Assembly (NCBI GenBank): GCA_003282865.1
Contig: QBYK01000003.1
Location: forward strand, 1-64,000
Origin: SAR116 cluster bacterium AG-325-I21
GTDB lineage: Bacteria > Pseudomonadota > Alphaproteobacteria > Puniceispirillales > Puniceispirillaceae
Length of the DNA stretch: 64,000 bases
Reading direction: 5' to 3'
The translations under genes were made by a program, and so were the position numbers. The notes beneath the pieces were generated by a model, which saw only the letters and a list, made by a program, of their open reading frames with translations, was not told the DNA's origin and did not search any database. Below, piece by piece: positions 7,215 to 16,876 of the stretch (position 1 is its first letter; each line of letters starts with the position of its first letter).

Positions 7215-10200
7215 ATGAATCGTCTTGCTGATTTTGTTGTTAATCACCGTATCAAAGTTGCAATTATAACAATATTGATGGCTGTTACTGTCTTTGCTGG
7301 CATTCCGAATCTGAGGCTCGATACTGATGGTCGGGTATTCATGGCGAGTGATAATCCGGACAAAATCTTACTTGATAAATTCGAACAGGAATTTGCCAAA
7401 GACGATAACCTGGCGATCGTTGTTGTGCCTAAAAACGGTGATGTCTTTACGCCACAAACACTTGGCGCCATTGGGGAGCTTACTGAAGATTTGTGGAACT
7501 TACCCTACGTTAGGCTTGTTAATTCGATCACAAGGTTCCAAAACACCTACGCGGACGGGGATATGATGGTGGTAGAGGATTTGGTTCCTAATCCATCGAT
7601 CGTGACAGAAAGGGAAGCAACTGCAGCTAAAAAAGTTGCTTTGAACCGGATTGAGATACGTAACAGCCTCATTAATGATGATGCTACAGCGACTGCCATT
7701 TCAGTTATATTTCGCCTTCCCGGAATTGATTTAGCTTCAGAAATTCCAAATATCAGCGCTGAAGCTGAGCCTCTGCTTGAACGGTATAGAGCAGAATATC
7801 CAGCAATAACATTCAAGGCCAGTGGATCAGTAGCTATAAGCCAGGCTTTCGCTACAGCTAGCCAAAAGGATGGTGGCACGCTCACACCAGCAATGCTTAT
7901 TGCAATGCTAGTGATCGTTGGGGTGTTGCTTCGCTCGGCCACTGGGTCATTACTGATCCTGTTGCTTGCCACACTGTCTGCCCTTGTTTCGCTTGGGGCG
8001 CTTGGCTGGACAGGTATTCCAATTAATTCTGCCACTGCAGTGGCTCCACTAATGGTTGTTACTCTTGCGGTTGCCAGCAGTGTGCATGTGTTGTCCTCGA
8101 TCAGACAGACCATGCAGAAAACGGCTGACCGCACGATCTGGGCACGACACGCAATCACTGATCATGGGCTCGGCATCACTGTGGCGGTGTTTACTACCGC
8201 AATCGGTTTCCTGTCCTTAAACTTCTCAATCTCACCTCCATTTCGCCAACTTGGTAATATGGTTGCCGTTGGCATGATTGGCGTATGGGTGTTTACAATT
8301 TTTCTTCTCCCTGGATTGATTTGCTGGCTACCAATAAAACAGAATCGAAAGCCGGCGTCAGTTGACGGATTTATGGTTGCGATTGGTGAATTCGTAATCC
8401 GAAATCAAAAGCGGCTTCTTCTGGGTGTTCCGGTGATCATCATTGGTTTTGCTGCCGGCATCTCACATATCAAGCTCGAAGACGATTTTTTACGCTATTT
8501 TGATGAGAGTTTTGAGACGCGGCAGGCAACCGATCTATACGAAACTGAACTTGGCGGGTTGAATGTTTTGGAATACTCCGTTGATACAGGCATTGAGAGT
8601 GGTATCAACTCAGTAGCGTATCTAAAAAAACTCGAAGATCTGTCGGATTTCCTCCGCGCGCAGCCTGAAGTTAGTCACATACGCTCGCTTAGTGACACGA
8701 TCAAGCGATTAAACATGAACATGAATGCCGATGATCCGGCATTCTACCGCATTCCAGACACTGATGAAGAGGCATCGCAGTTTTTATTCCTTTATGAATT
8801 GTCGCTTGGATATGGAATGGACCTTACCGACCAGATCAATGTTGATCGGTCATCAACCCGGGTGTCAGCTTTTGTTGGCTACGCTACTACGCGCCAGTTG
8901 TTGGCATTGGATGATAAAATTCAACATTGGTTTGATGAGAACGCACCGGAGTTGAAAAGCCCGGTTACAGGCCAAACGCATGTCTATACTATGATTTCAG
9001 CACGTGACGTTCCCTCAATGTTGAAGGGTACTACTTTAGCGCTAATATTTATCTCCTTCGTCATCTTCCTTGTGCTTCGTAACTTAAAGTTAGGACTGAT
9101 ATCGCTGGTGCCAAACCTGTTGCCAGCAATAATGGGCTTTGGATTGTGGGGTTATTCGGTTGGTAGCGTAACGCTAGCAGTATCAATCGTTGTGGCAATG
9201 ACCCTTGGAATTGTTGTCGATGACACAGTGCATTTTATGCTAAAATACGCTAACGCGCGCAAACGAGGAGAAAGTGCAGAGGACAGCGTGCGCCATGCCT
9301 TTCGGTCGGTCGGCATGGCTTTAACCGTTACCTCGCTCGGTCTTGTTGTTGGCTTTATCGTTCTTGGGCAGTCCGGTTTTGCAGTAAATAGGGATATGGC
9401 GCGACTGACGGCGATTACACTTGCCTTTGCTATCTTAGTTGATTTTTTCTTCCTTCCGCCACTTCTGATTTTCTTAGACAGGGTAAAAACCATGAAGAGC
9501 AATGCCACTACATCCGCCTCACTGACGCTCCTATTTTGTTTTGCTGCTATGCTTTTGGTTATGCAATCTCCTAAATCAGCCAACGCTTCAAACGAAAAGG
9601 GCATTGCAATCGCTACCGAGGTTGACAACCGCGACAAGGGTTGGCGTGACGTCACTGTCGAGGGGAAAATGACCCTTAAGAACAAGGCAGGTAAGGAGTC
9701 AATTCGTCAGTTCCGTTCAACCATTTTGGAAGCAAGTAGCGCTGGCGAAGGGGACAAGTCAATCATTACGTTTTCAAAACCACGCGATGTCAGGGGTACA
9801 GCTTTGCTGACGCATTCCAAGATTGAACCCGATGATGACCTTCAATGGATTTTTTTGCCAGCTGTGAAGAGAGTAAAGAGAATTTCCTCGTCAAACCGCA
9901 CAGGCAAATTTGTTTCCTCAGAATTTTCCTATGAGGATCTGGGATCTGAAGAAGTAGCCGACAATGACCACACCTGGATTGAAGATAGGGCATGCCTGCA
10001 TGATGCGAAGACAATTTGCACGGTTGTGGAGAGCCGTCCAAAAAACAAAAAATCAGGCTATTCAAAGCGGATTTCGTTCATTGATCTTGATGAATACCGA
10101 GTACACCAGATCGATTTTTATAATCGACGTGGTGATCTAGAAAAAACATTGAAATTTCGTGAGTTTCGTCGGTATGAGAGTCGTTTTTGGCGTGCTCATG

Positions 10201-10325
10201 TGATGATTATGGTCAACCTACAGACAGGCAAATCAACACGTCTTTCCTGGGATGAGTACAGGTTTAACAGCGGCCTAACCCCGCGTGACTTTACTCCTCA
10301 GGGGCTTCCCAAAGCCAGCCGATGA
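7215..10325 (+). CDS. RND/MMPL-family exporter fused to a LolA-like periplasmic domain
   Basis: Residues 1-~755 are an RND/MMPL exporter: TM1 at ~12-30, a periplasmic loop, a five-helix block, a second periplasmic loop and a second helix block. The second repeat carries the conserved acidic motif GIVVDDTVHFMLKY. The matching place in the first repeat reads VASSVHVL and lacks the acid. Residues ~795-1036 resemble the outer-membrane lipoprotein-sorting (PF17131/LolA-like) family (KPRDVRGTALL, WIFLPAVKRVKRI, SSEFSYEDL). These families normally are separate genes. At the junction, residues 760-793 form a signal-peptide-like segment starting with Met760. By family this should extract or carry lipids or lipoproteins between inner and outer membrane. 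The next gene, overlapping by 4 bp, encodes an outer-membrane-like protein. Confidence 0.85.
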   Translation: MNRLADFVVNHRIKVAIITILMAVTVFAGIPNLRLDTDGRVFMASDNPDKILLDKFEQEFAKDDNLAIVVVPKNGDVFTPQTLGAIGELTEDLWNLPYVRLVNSITRFQNTYADGDMMVVEDLVPNPSIVTEREATAAKKVALNRIEIRNSLINDDATATAISVIFRLPGIDLASEIPNISAEAEPLLERYRAEYPAITFKASGSVAISQAFATASQKDGGTLTPAMLIAMLVIVGVLLRSATGSLLILLLATLSALVSLGALGWTGIPINSATAVAPLMVVTLAVASSVHVLSSIRQTMQKTADRTIWARHAITDHGLGITVAVFTTAIGFLSLNFSISPPFRQLGNMVAVGMIGVWVFTIFLLPGLICWLPIKQNRKPASVDGFMVAIGEFVIRNQKRLLLGVPVIIIGFAAGISHIKLEDDFLRYFDESFETRQATDLYETELGGLNVLEYSVDTGIESGINSVAYLKKLEDLSDFLRAQPEVSHIRSLSDTIKRLNMNMNADDPAFYRIPDTDEEASQFLFLYELSLGYGMDLTDQINVDRSSTRVSAFVGYATTRQLLALDDKIQHWFDENAPELKSPVTGQTHVYTMISARDVPSMLKGTTLALIFISFVIFLVLRNLKLGLISLVPNLLPAIMGFGLWGYSVGSVTLAVSIVVAMTLGIVVDDTVHFMLKYANARKRGESAEDSVRHAFRSVGMALTVTSLGLVVGFIVLGQSGFAVNRDMARLTAITLAFAILVDFFFLPPLLIFLDRVKTMKSNATTSASLTLLFCFAAMLLVMQSPKSANASNEKGIAIATEVDNRDKGWRDVTVEGKMTLKNKAGKESIRQFRSTILEASSAGEGDKSIITFSKPRDVRGTALLTHSKIEPDDDLQWIFLPAVKRVKRISSSNRTGKFVSSEFSYEDLGSEEVADNDHTWIEDRACLHDAKTICTVVESRPKNKKSGYSKRISFIDLDEYRVHQIDFYNRRGDLEKTLKFREFRRYESRFWRAHVMIMVNLQTGKSTRLSWDEYRFNSGLTPRDFTPQGLPKASR

Positions 10326-11536
10326 CTCTGAGAACGATTATTTGCCGTGCCGCAGCTCTGATGCCGGCGGCTTTTGTTTGCCTCGTCGCTTTAAAAGCGC
10401 CTGTTGCAGCTGAAAGTGCTGTAAAGCAACGGGGCGAAGCGACCTTTGAAGCAAGCTGGTATCCACGATCAGCCGCTTTTGGTGGCCAGAAAAACAGCTT
10501 TTTTCATGTCGAGGTACAACCTGAATTATCAGTTTTTGACGATACCACTGAATGGGTCTTAAAGCCTCGGATCAGCGGTGGCACAGCGGGAGTTGGTGTA
10601 GTTGATTTTCGTGAGGCGCATGTCACTAGCCGTATTGGAGAGATGGATGTATTGGTTGGAAATACGATTCTCTTTTGGGGTAAGGTTGAGAGCTACAACC
10701 CAGTGGATGTCGTCAATAGCCTCGATTATGGTCGTGGCTTAATGCGAAGTGAAAAACTTGGTGCGCCAATGGCTCAAGTCTCTTTGCCGATAGGCTCAGG
10801 GCAGTTGGACTTGCTTGCCATCGATTTTGTTAAAAACATATACCCGGGCCAAGCGCTTCGCGAACGTGTTGGGACAAGGTTTGGGAAACAGATAATCTTT
10901 TCTGGGGGAGCCTCAAAAAATGACATTGGACAGGCGGCGCGATGGTCGGCTTACTACGGCGATGTAGACCTTGGTTTAAGTTGGTTCCGTGGCATTGGCA
11001 ATGCACCCCGTCTAACGGCACAATCCAATGGCACTTTACGGCCCGATTATAGCCGGATCAATCAAATGGCGCTGGATATCCAATATCTGTGGGGCGACAC
11101 TGCTTTTAAGGGGGAGCTTATTCACCGCAAAGGCCAATATGACAGGATTGGTACCTTTAAAAAATACCGTGCAGGGGTTTTGGGGCTGGAACATAGTTTT
11201 TACGATATTGCGAACAGTGGTAGTGATCTCGTTCTCCTCACAGAATATGCCTTTGACAGTCGAAATAGCTTATCGCATACGGGCTTTCAGAATGATTTGA
11301 CCATAGGTGCGCGCTGGCTGAAGAACGATATTGATGATACAGAGGCGTTGGCGCTCCTCAGCCAAGATCTGGATAACAAAGCGCAACTCTTAACTATTAG
11401 TATAGATAGACGGATTAATGACCGTGTTACCTTTCAAACCAGTTTGCGTCTTCCATCACGCTTTCATCGTGATCCTAACAGTTCAGTATTGGCAAAAGAA
11501 ACCGCTATTATTGCCGCGTTGACATATAGATATTAG
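10322..11536 (+). CDS. outer-membrane beta-barrel-like protein, partner of the RND-LolA fusion
   Basis: 404 aa with an N-terminal signal peptide (helix ending KAPVAAES). The rest is rich in alternating polar/aromatic strands and Gly/Asp turns, without membrane helices, and ends ALTYRY with a C-terminal aromatic residue as in many outer-membrane barrels. The ATG overlaps the stop of the upstream RND-LolA gene (ATGA), which implies translational coupling. RND, LolA-like and barrel (DUF1302-like) components are often neighbours in proteobacteria, so this likely supplies the outer-membrane step of one transport path. The exact family assignment is uncertain. A short AT-rich gap and the urease operon follow. 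Confidence 0.65.
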   Translation: MTLRTIICRAAALMPAAFVCLVALKAPVAAESAVKQRGEATFEASWYPRSAAFGGQKNSFFHVEVQPELSVFDDTTEWVLKPRISGGTAGVGVVDFREAHVTSRIGEMDVLVGNTILFWGKVESYNPVDVVNSLDYGRGLMRSEKLGAPMAQVSLPIGSGQLDLLAIDFVKNIYPGQALRERVGTRFGKQIIFSGGASKNDIGQAARWSAYYGDVDLGLSWFRGIGNAPRLTAQSNGTLRPDYSRINQMALDIQYLWGDTAFKGELIHRKGQYDRIGTFKKYRAGVLGLEHSFYDIANSGSDLVLLTEYAFDSRNSLSHTGFQNDLTIGARWLKNDIDDTEALALLSQDLDNKAQLLTISIDRRINDRVTFQTSLRLPSRFHRDPNSSVLAKETAIIAALTYRY

Positions 11537-11622
11537 GATTTACTGAATCAGTCTATGGTTGTTTATACTAATTAGAAATATAAGTTGGATAATTCAAAAT
11601 TCAGAGACTTAGGGGGCATGTA

Positions 11623-12450
11623 ATGGTACAATCAACAGCTAAAATTGACATGCCAGCTTTACAACGAGCGCGGGGTGAAATTGATCTTGCGGTGGTAGCA
11701 GGCAGGCTTGATCGGTTCTATCAATCGGGTTCATCAAAGATATTTATGCCAAAAACCTATGCAACGACTCTCGAGGCGGTGTTAGTTAATACCGCAGGTG
11801 GTCTTGCCGGAGGTGATGAATTTGATGTCAAACTGACAGCTGACGGTGACACGCATTTGACTGTTTCTACTCAAACAGCTGAACGTGTGTATAAGGCATT
11901 AGGCCCTGATAATGCGAAAATGCGGATTGAAATTACACTTACCGGATCAGCCAGCCTGCATTGGCTTCCGCAAGAAACAATTATGTTTGATGGCGCTGGA
12001 TTTTCGAGGCATTTGAATGTTAAAATGGATGAAGAGGCTAGCTTTCTTGCGAGCGAAATGATGGTTTTTGGGCGGACGGCAATGCGCGAATCGGTGAAGC
12101 AAGGGCGTGTCTTTGACCAATGGAGGATCCACCGCGGCAACAAATTAATTCATGCTGAAGCCCTGCGTCTTGAAGGAGATATTGCTGGCAAGTTAGATAA
12201 TTTGGCTAGTGGGGCTGGTTGCGTCAGTTTTGCAACAACATTATTTATCGGTCGGGACTATGAAGAAAAAGCCAATGCGGCGCGGGAATTTTTCAAATTT
12301 TATCATGATGTTAAAACGGCAATCTCGGCATGGGATGGTAAATTGGTAGTCCGGAGTGTTGGCGGTGATACGGCTCGGCTCAAAAAGGTGATGGTAAGAT
12401 TTATGTTGCATCTTCGTCGGATCGAGAACCCCCGTGTTTGGAATTGCTAG
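11623..12450 (+). CDS. ureD: urease accessory protein UreD
   Basis: 275 aa, the usual length for UreD/UreH, which with UreF and UreG forms the complex that delivers nickel to apo-urease in the cytoplasm. Family landmarks are present: NTAGGLAGGD, TQTAERVYK, WLPQETIMFDG and SEMMVFGR. The ATG has a strong ribosome binding site (AGGGGGC) a few bases upstream. First gene of the ureDABCEFG cluster; ureA starts 55 bp downstream. Confidence 0.95.
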   Translation: MVQSTAKIDMPALQRARGEIDLAVVAGRLDRFYQSGSSKIFMPKTYATTLEAVLVNTAGGLAGGDEFDVKLTADGDTHLTVSTQTAERVYKALGPDNAKMRIEITLTGSASLHWLPQETIMFDGAGFSRHLNVKMDEEASFLASEMMVFGRTAMRESVKQGRVFDQWRIHRGNKLIHAEALRLEGDIAGKLDNLASGAGCVSFATTLFIGRDYEEKANAAREFFKFYHDVKTAISAWDGKLVVRSVGGDTARLKKVMVRFMLHLRRIENPRVWNC

Positions 12451-12505
12451 GCCCATGTTTGAGAAGCATGAAACCATTGGGTCAGAACACAAGGAGAGTT
12501 AGCTG

Positions 12506-12814
12506 ATGAAATTAACCCCACGTGAGAAAGACAAATTGCTGGTCAGTGTAGCCGCCATGGTTGCAAAAGGCCGATTGCAACGGGGCGTTAAGTTGAACTA
12601 CCCTGAAGCAATTGCCTTAATCACAGATTTTGTTGTCGAGGGGGCGCGTGATGGCCGCAGTGTCGCTGATTTGATGGAAGCAGGTGCGCACGTCATTAAG
12701 CTTGGTGACTGTATGCCCGGTGTCGCTGAAATGATTAATGATGTCCAGGTTGAGGCAACGTTTCCCGATGGCACCAAACTTGTAACTGTTCATCACCCGA
12801 TCCGCAAAGCGTAA
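12506..12814 (+). CDS. ureA: urease gamma subunit UreA
   Basis: 102 aa, very close to the usual 100-aa gamma subunit. It starts [12 protein letters not shown] and contains the family pattern [10 protein letters not shown] and the C-terminal [14 protein letters not shown]. It is a structural subunit of the (alpha-beta-gamma)3 enzyme that hydrolyses urea to ammonia and carbamate. GGAGAG lies about 6 bases before the ATG. ureB follows after a short gap, in the standard order. Confidence 0.97.
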   Translation: MKLTPREKDKLLVSVAAMVAKGRLQRGVKLNYPEAIALITDFVVEGARDGRSVADLMEAGAHVIKLGDCMPGVAEMINDVQVEATFPDGTKLVTVHHPIRKA

Positions 12815-12849
12815 CCTATTGCAGATAAAAAATGACGAAAGGAAATCTC

Positions 12850-13155
12850 ATGATCCCCGGAGAAATTATCGTTGCGGATGGCGATGTCATCCTGAATGAG
12901 GGGCGCTCATCCATTACTCTTAGCGTTGCGAATACTGGTGATCGGCCGGTGCAAATTGGAAGCCATTACCATTTTGCTGAAACCAACGCGGCACTTGATT
13001 TTGATCGAAAGAGTGCACGTGGAATGAGGCTGGATATTGCTGCTGGAACAGCGGTGCGATTTGAACCGGGCCAGTCGCGTGATGTTCAATTAATACCAAT
13101 GGTGGGTGGACGACGGGTTTTTGGCTTTAATGCCCAGATTATGGGAGATCTTTAG
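12850..13155 (+). CDS. ureB: urease beta subunit UreB
   Basis: The track starts this ORF at 12832, but the canonical MIPGEI start is the seventh codon. It is preceded by AGGA at proper distance, so I place the start at 12850, giving 101 aa. Motifs [15 protein letters not shown] and GGxRxxxGF-type ending ([16 protein letters not shown]) are typical. Structural beta subunit; its stop lies directly before the ureC ATG. Confidence 0.96.
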   Translation: MIPGEIIVADGDVILNEGRSSITLSVANTGDRPVQIGSHYHFAETNAALDFDRKSARGMRLDIAAGTAVRFEPGQSRDVQLIPMVGGRRVFGFNAQIMGDL

Positions 13156-14865
13156 ATGTCAGCAAAAATTTCGCGTAGCATTTATGCTGATATGTATGGA
13201 CCCACCACCGGTGATAAAGTGCGGCTCGCCGATACTGACTTGATCATCGAGGTTGAGCGCGACCTGACGCATTATGGTGAAGAAGTGAAGTTCGGTGGTG
13301 GTAAGGTTATTCGTGATGGTATGGGTCAATCGCAAGTGACGCGAGCTGGTGGTGCAGTTGACACCGTTATTACCAACGCGTTGATCGTTGATGTGTCTGG
13401 CATCTACAAGGCCGATCTTGGGCTAAAGGACGGGAAAATTTGTGCCATTGGCAAGGCCGGTAACCCCGATACCCAGCCGGAAGTAAATATAATCATTGGC
13501 CCGGGAACTGAAGCAATTGCGGCTGAGGGGCATATTCTGACCACTGGCGGTTTTGATAGTCACATACATTTCATTTGCCCACAACAGATTGATGATGCTC
13601 TCAATTCTGGGCTGACCACGATGCTTGGTGGCGGAACTGGTCCGGCGCATGGCACCCTGGCGACCACTTGTACACCGGGCAGCTGGCATATAGGCCGGAT
13701 GCTGCAGGCAGCTGATGGGTTTGCGATGAACCTTGCCTTTGCGGGCAAGGGGAATGCATCACTTCCTGAAGCACTGGAGGAACAAGTTATCGGTGGAGCT
13801 TGTGCCCTAAAGTTACATGAAGATTGGGGCACTACACCGGCAGCGATTGATACTTGTCTTTCTGTTGCCGATGCAATGGATGTGCAAGTGATGATCCATA
13901 CTGATACTCTTAACGAAAGTGGATTTGTTGAAAACACCGTAAAGGCAATGAAACAGCGTGTGATCCATGCTTTTCACACCGAAGGAGCTGGTGGTGGTCA
14001 TGCGCCTGACATTATTAAAATTTGCGGCGAACCTTTTGTTATACCATCATCGACAAACCCAACTCGTCCCTACACAGTCAACACATTGGAAGAACATCTA
14101 GATATGTTGATGGTTTGCCATCACCTCGACAAATCAATTCCGGAGGATGTTGCTTTTGCTGAAAGCCGTATTCGGCGAGAAACAATCGCGGCTGAAGATA
14201 TTTTGCACGATATGGGGGCATTTTCGATTATCGCATCCGACAGTCAAGCGATGGGTCGGGTTGGTGAGGTTATTATTCGAACATGGCAGACCGCACATAA
14301 GATGAGAGTCCAGCGCGGACGGCTGCCTGAAGAAAGTGGTGAGAATGACAATGAGCGCGTCAAACGCTACATTGCGAAATATACAATTAATCCGGCTATT
14401 GCACATGGTATCGCCAGCCATATCGGGTCCATTGATGTGGGTAAGCGGGCTGATCTGGTGTTGTGGAAACCGTCATTTTTTGGGGTGAAGCCTGAAATGG
14501 TGCTGCTTGGTGGCAGTATAGCAGTGGCCCAGATGGGCGATCCCAATGCCTCGATTCCAACCCCTCAACCTGTTTATACCCGTCCAATGTTCGCCAGCTT
14601 TGGTCGTTCGATTGAACATTCGTCTGTTACTTTTGTCAGTGATGCAGCTCAGACCGAAGGCATAAAAACACAATTGGGTCTGGCTAAATCCACATTACCA
14701 GTTAAACAAACACGCGATATTTCGAAGGCTGATATGGTTCATAATAGCCATTGCCCTGACATTGATGTTGATCCTGAAACCTATGAAGTGCGTGCTGATG
14801 GCGTCTTGTTGACTTGTGAGCCAGCGAGTGAACTGCCAATGGCGCAGCGGTACTTTCTTTTTTGA
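13156..14865 (+). CDS. ureC: urease alpha (catalytic) subunit UreC
   Basis: 569 aa, full length. Nickel and catalytic residues are visible: HIHFICPQQ, the lysine to be carbamylated at K219 (ALKLHEDWG), [22 protein letters not shown] and the mobile flap region [20 protein letters not shown]. It hydrolyses urea with a binuclear nickel centre in the cytoplasm. The ATG follows the ureB stop immediately. Nothing suggests impairment. No urea ABC transporter (urt) genes lie in the window. Confidence 0.98.
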   Translation: MSAKISRSIYADMYGPTTGDKVRLADTDLIIEVERDLTHYGEEVKFGGGKVIRDGMGQSQVTRAGGAVDTVITNALIVDVSGIYKADLGLKDGKICAIGKAGNPDTQPEVNIIIGPGTEAIAAEGHILTTGGFDSHIHFICPQQIDDALNSGLTTMLGGGTGPAHGTLATTCTPGSWHIGRMLQAADGFAMNLAFAGKGNASLPEALEEQVIGGACALKLHEDWGTTPAAIDTCLSVADAMDVQVMIHTDTLNESGFVENTVKAMKQRVIHAFHTEGAGGGHAPDIIKICGEPFVIPSSTNPTRPYTVNTLEEHLDMLMVCHHLDKSIPEDVAFAESRIRRETIAAEDILHDMGAFSIIASDSQAMGRVGEVIIRTWQTAHKMRVQRGRLPEESGENDNERVKRYIAKYTINPAIAHGIASHIGSIDVGKRADLVLWKPSFFGVKPEMVLLGGSIAVAQMGDPNASIPTPQPVYTRPMFASFGRSIEHSSVTFVSDAAQTEGIKTQLGLAKSTLPVKQTRDISKADMVHNSHCPDIDVDPETYEVRADGVLLTCEPASELPMAQRYFLF

Positions 14866-14879
14866 AACGGGAGCAAAGA

Positions 14880-15356
14880 ATGGTTCAGGTGAGCAATACT
14901 ATGTTGTTAAATGCAACTCACATACACCGCGATGTTACTCGGCGCGATGGTGATATGCTTGTCACGTTAGATTTTGAAGCTCGGTTTTTGCGTCGAAAAC
15001 GGCTTATGACAGACTGTGGAAATGGGTTTATGGTTGATCTTGCAGAGACGGTTTCGCTTGATGCGGGCGACGCGTTTGTATTGGAGGATGGACGCCAGAT
15101 TGTAATTCAAGCCAAGAGTGAAGCGGTTGTAGAAATCCGTCATGAAGCGATTGCGAAGATTGCTTGGCATATTGGTAATCGGCACACCCCATGTGAAATC
15201 AGGCCTAATCATTTAATTATTCGCTGTGACCATGTATTAGAAGATTTGTTAATTCGACTTGGGGCTAACTTGGTCAACGTTATGGCCCCTTTTAATCCTG
15301 AGGGCGGCGCCTATGGTATTGGCCGCACGCATGCCCAGGACCACAATCACTCTTAA
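14880..15356 (+). CDS. ureE: urease accessory nickel metallochaperone UreE
   Basis: The track begins at a TTG overlapping ureC (14862). A GGGAG sequence six bases before an in-frame ATG at 14880 makes that the better start, giving 158 aa. The C-terminal Ni-binding domain is recognisable (GNRHTPCEI, LIIRCDHVLEDLL, FNPEGGAYG). The tail has only a few histidines (HAQDHNHS), so it is not a His-rich nickel-storage form. It supplies nickel to the UreD-UreF-UreG complex. Confidence 0.92.
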   Translation: MVQVSNTMLLNATHIHRDVTRRDGDMLVTLDFEARFLRRKRLMTDCGNGFMVDLAETVSLDAGDAFVLEDGRQIVIQAKSEAVVEIRHEAIAKIAWHIGNRHTPCEIRPNHLIIRCDHVLEDLLIRLGANLVNVMAPFNPEGGAYGIGRTHAQDHNHS

Positions 15357-15385
15357 GGGCATACAGTCAGTGATGGACAATCGTA

Positions 15386-16135
15386 ATGACAAAGCTGACT
15401 GACAATTCCAGAATGGCTTGCAATCTAGGTATCAATAGTCCCAATTCTGGTCATCAAATACAGTTATTGGCCGCAATGTTTTCTCCGTCTTTTCCTATTG
15501 GAGCGTTTTCTTATTCTCATGGAATGGAGATGGCGATCAACGCTGGCGTTATTTGTGATTGTGGATCATCGTGTGACTGGATCGAGACTTGTCTTATTGG
15601 TGGCAGCGGGCGCAACGATGCGATCCTAATGGCAAATAGCCATAAAGTGGTGTTTAAGGATTTAAAAAATGTCAAAGGTGAGAAAGTTGAACCCAATACG
15701 AAGATTAAAGAGATAAACGATCTTGCTTTTGCACTATCAGCAGGTGCTGAACGGGCGCTGGAAAGCCGTGAATTGGGTGCTAATTTTATCCGTATTGTCA
15801 AAGAAGTTTATCATGTGGATATGGAACTCTTACTTCCTGTTGCGTATCCAGTTTCTCTTGGCATAGCAACTCAACGCCTTGGTTGCGAATTACCTCTTAG
15901 CATTACATTTTTTTTGCAAAGTTTTGTAACTAATTTGATTTCGGTGGCGGTGCGGACTGTACCTCTTGGACAGTCCGATGGACAGATTATGCTGGCTCAT
16001 TTGATGCCTGTTATAACGGCTGTTGCTAAAGAGGCAACAACGGCACCACTGAATGATATTGGAGGCTACGCGTTATTGGCGGATCATGCAGCTATTCTCC
16101 ATGAAACATTAGAGCCGAGGATTTATCGAACATGA
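15386..16135 (+). CDS. ureF: urease accessory protein UreF
   Basis: 249 aa. UreF landmarks include [20 protein letters not shown] near the N-terminus and the helical C-terminus with the conserved PLGQSDGQ segment. It acts in the UreD-UreF-UreG activation complex and stimulates UreG GTPase. The start is uncertain: the first ATG (15386) lacks a strong ribosome binding site and the next in-frame ATG is 9 codons later. The stop overlaps the ureG start (ATGA). Confidence 0.92.
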   Translation: MTKLTDNSRMACNLGINSPNSGHQIQLLAAMFSPSFPIGAFSYSHGMEMAINAGVICDCGSSCDWIETCLIGGSGRNDAILMANSHKVVFKDLKNVKGEKVEPNTKIKEINDLAFALSAGAERALESRELGANFIRIVKEVYHVDMELLLPVAYPVSLGIATQRLGCELPLSITFFLQSFVTNLISVAVRTVPLGQSDGQIMLAHLMPVITAVAKEATTAPLNDIGGYALLADHAAILHETLEPRIYRT

Positions 16136-16806
16136 CATTTTCAAATTTAACAAATAAAGAGCAAATATCTGGTGATTTCAGACGAAAAACTGCGCGTCGC
16201 AACGGACCTCTTCGAGTGGGTATTGGTGGGCCGGTTGGAGCAGGAAAAACTAGTCTGACCGAAGCTCTATGCCGAAATCTTGCTCCGCGTATTTCCATTG
16301 GGGTGATTACTAATGACATTTATACACGCGAAGATGCTGAATATCTAATGAGGGTTCAAGCGCTGCCCATTGAGCGTATTCGCGGTGTTGAAACGGGGGG
16401 ATGTCCGCATACGGCAATTCGGGAAGATGCATCAGTTAATTTAGCAGCGGTGGCTGATCTTCGCGCTAATTTTCCAGATTTAGATGTTATTCTAATTGAG
16501 TCTGGCGGTGATAATTTAGCAGCAACATTCAGCCCTGAGCTAGCCGACCTCACAGTCTATGTAATTGATGTTTGCATGGGTGGAGATATACCGCGCAAAA
16601 AAGGCCCGGCGCTTTCAAAATCAGACATGCTTTTAGTTAACAAGATAGAGTTGGCGCCGCACGTTGGTGTAGACATTGAATTGATGCGTAAAGACACCGC
16701 GGCCGTGCGTAATGGGAGGCCCTTTGTTTTTGGCTCAATGCGAAAAGATGACGGTGTTATAGAGCTGGCAGATTTTATTATCCATGAGGGCGGAATTAAG
16801 GGTTAG
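16132..16806 (+). CDS. ureG: urease accessory GTPase UreG
   Basis: 224 aa SIMIBI-class GTPase. P-loop [11 protein letters not shown], the CPH metal-binding motif in [22 protein letters not shown] and the NKIEL base-recognition motif are all present. It couples GTP hydrolysis to nickel insertion into urease. It overlaps ureF by 4 bp and is the last gene of the urease cluster. The N-terminal ~20 residues before the P-loop are slightly extended. Confidence 0.97.
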   Translation: MTFSNLTNKEQISGDFRRKTARRNGPLRVGIGGPVGAGKTSLTEALCRNLAPRISIGVITNDIYTREDAEYLMRVQALPIERIRGVETGGCPHTAIREDASVNLAAVADLRANFPDLDVILIESGGDNLAATFSPELADLTVYVIDVCMGGDIPRKKGPALSKSDMLLVNKIELAPHVGVDIELMRKDTAAVRNGRPFVFGSMRKDDGVIELADFIIHEGGIKG

Positions 16807-16876
16807 AGGTATAAAGCCTTTAAAATAAAGTAATCAAAGCTTATTGATTTTTAATGAAAACTAAAGGTGTTTAGCA

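Noticed and set aside
7547-8158. 203-aa antisense ORF inside the RND gene, and the 177-aa ORF at 9152-9685
   Set aside because: Shadows of the strongly coding opposite strand; composition is serine/arginine-rich without motifs.
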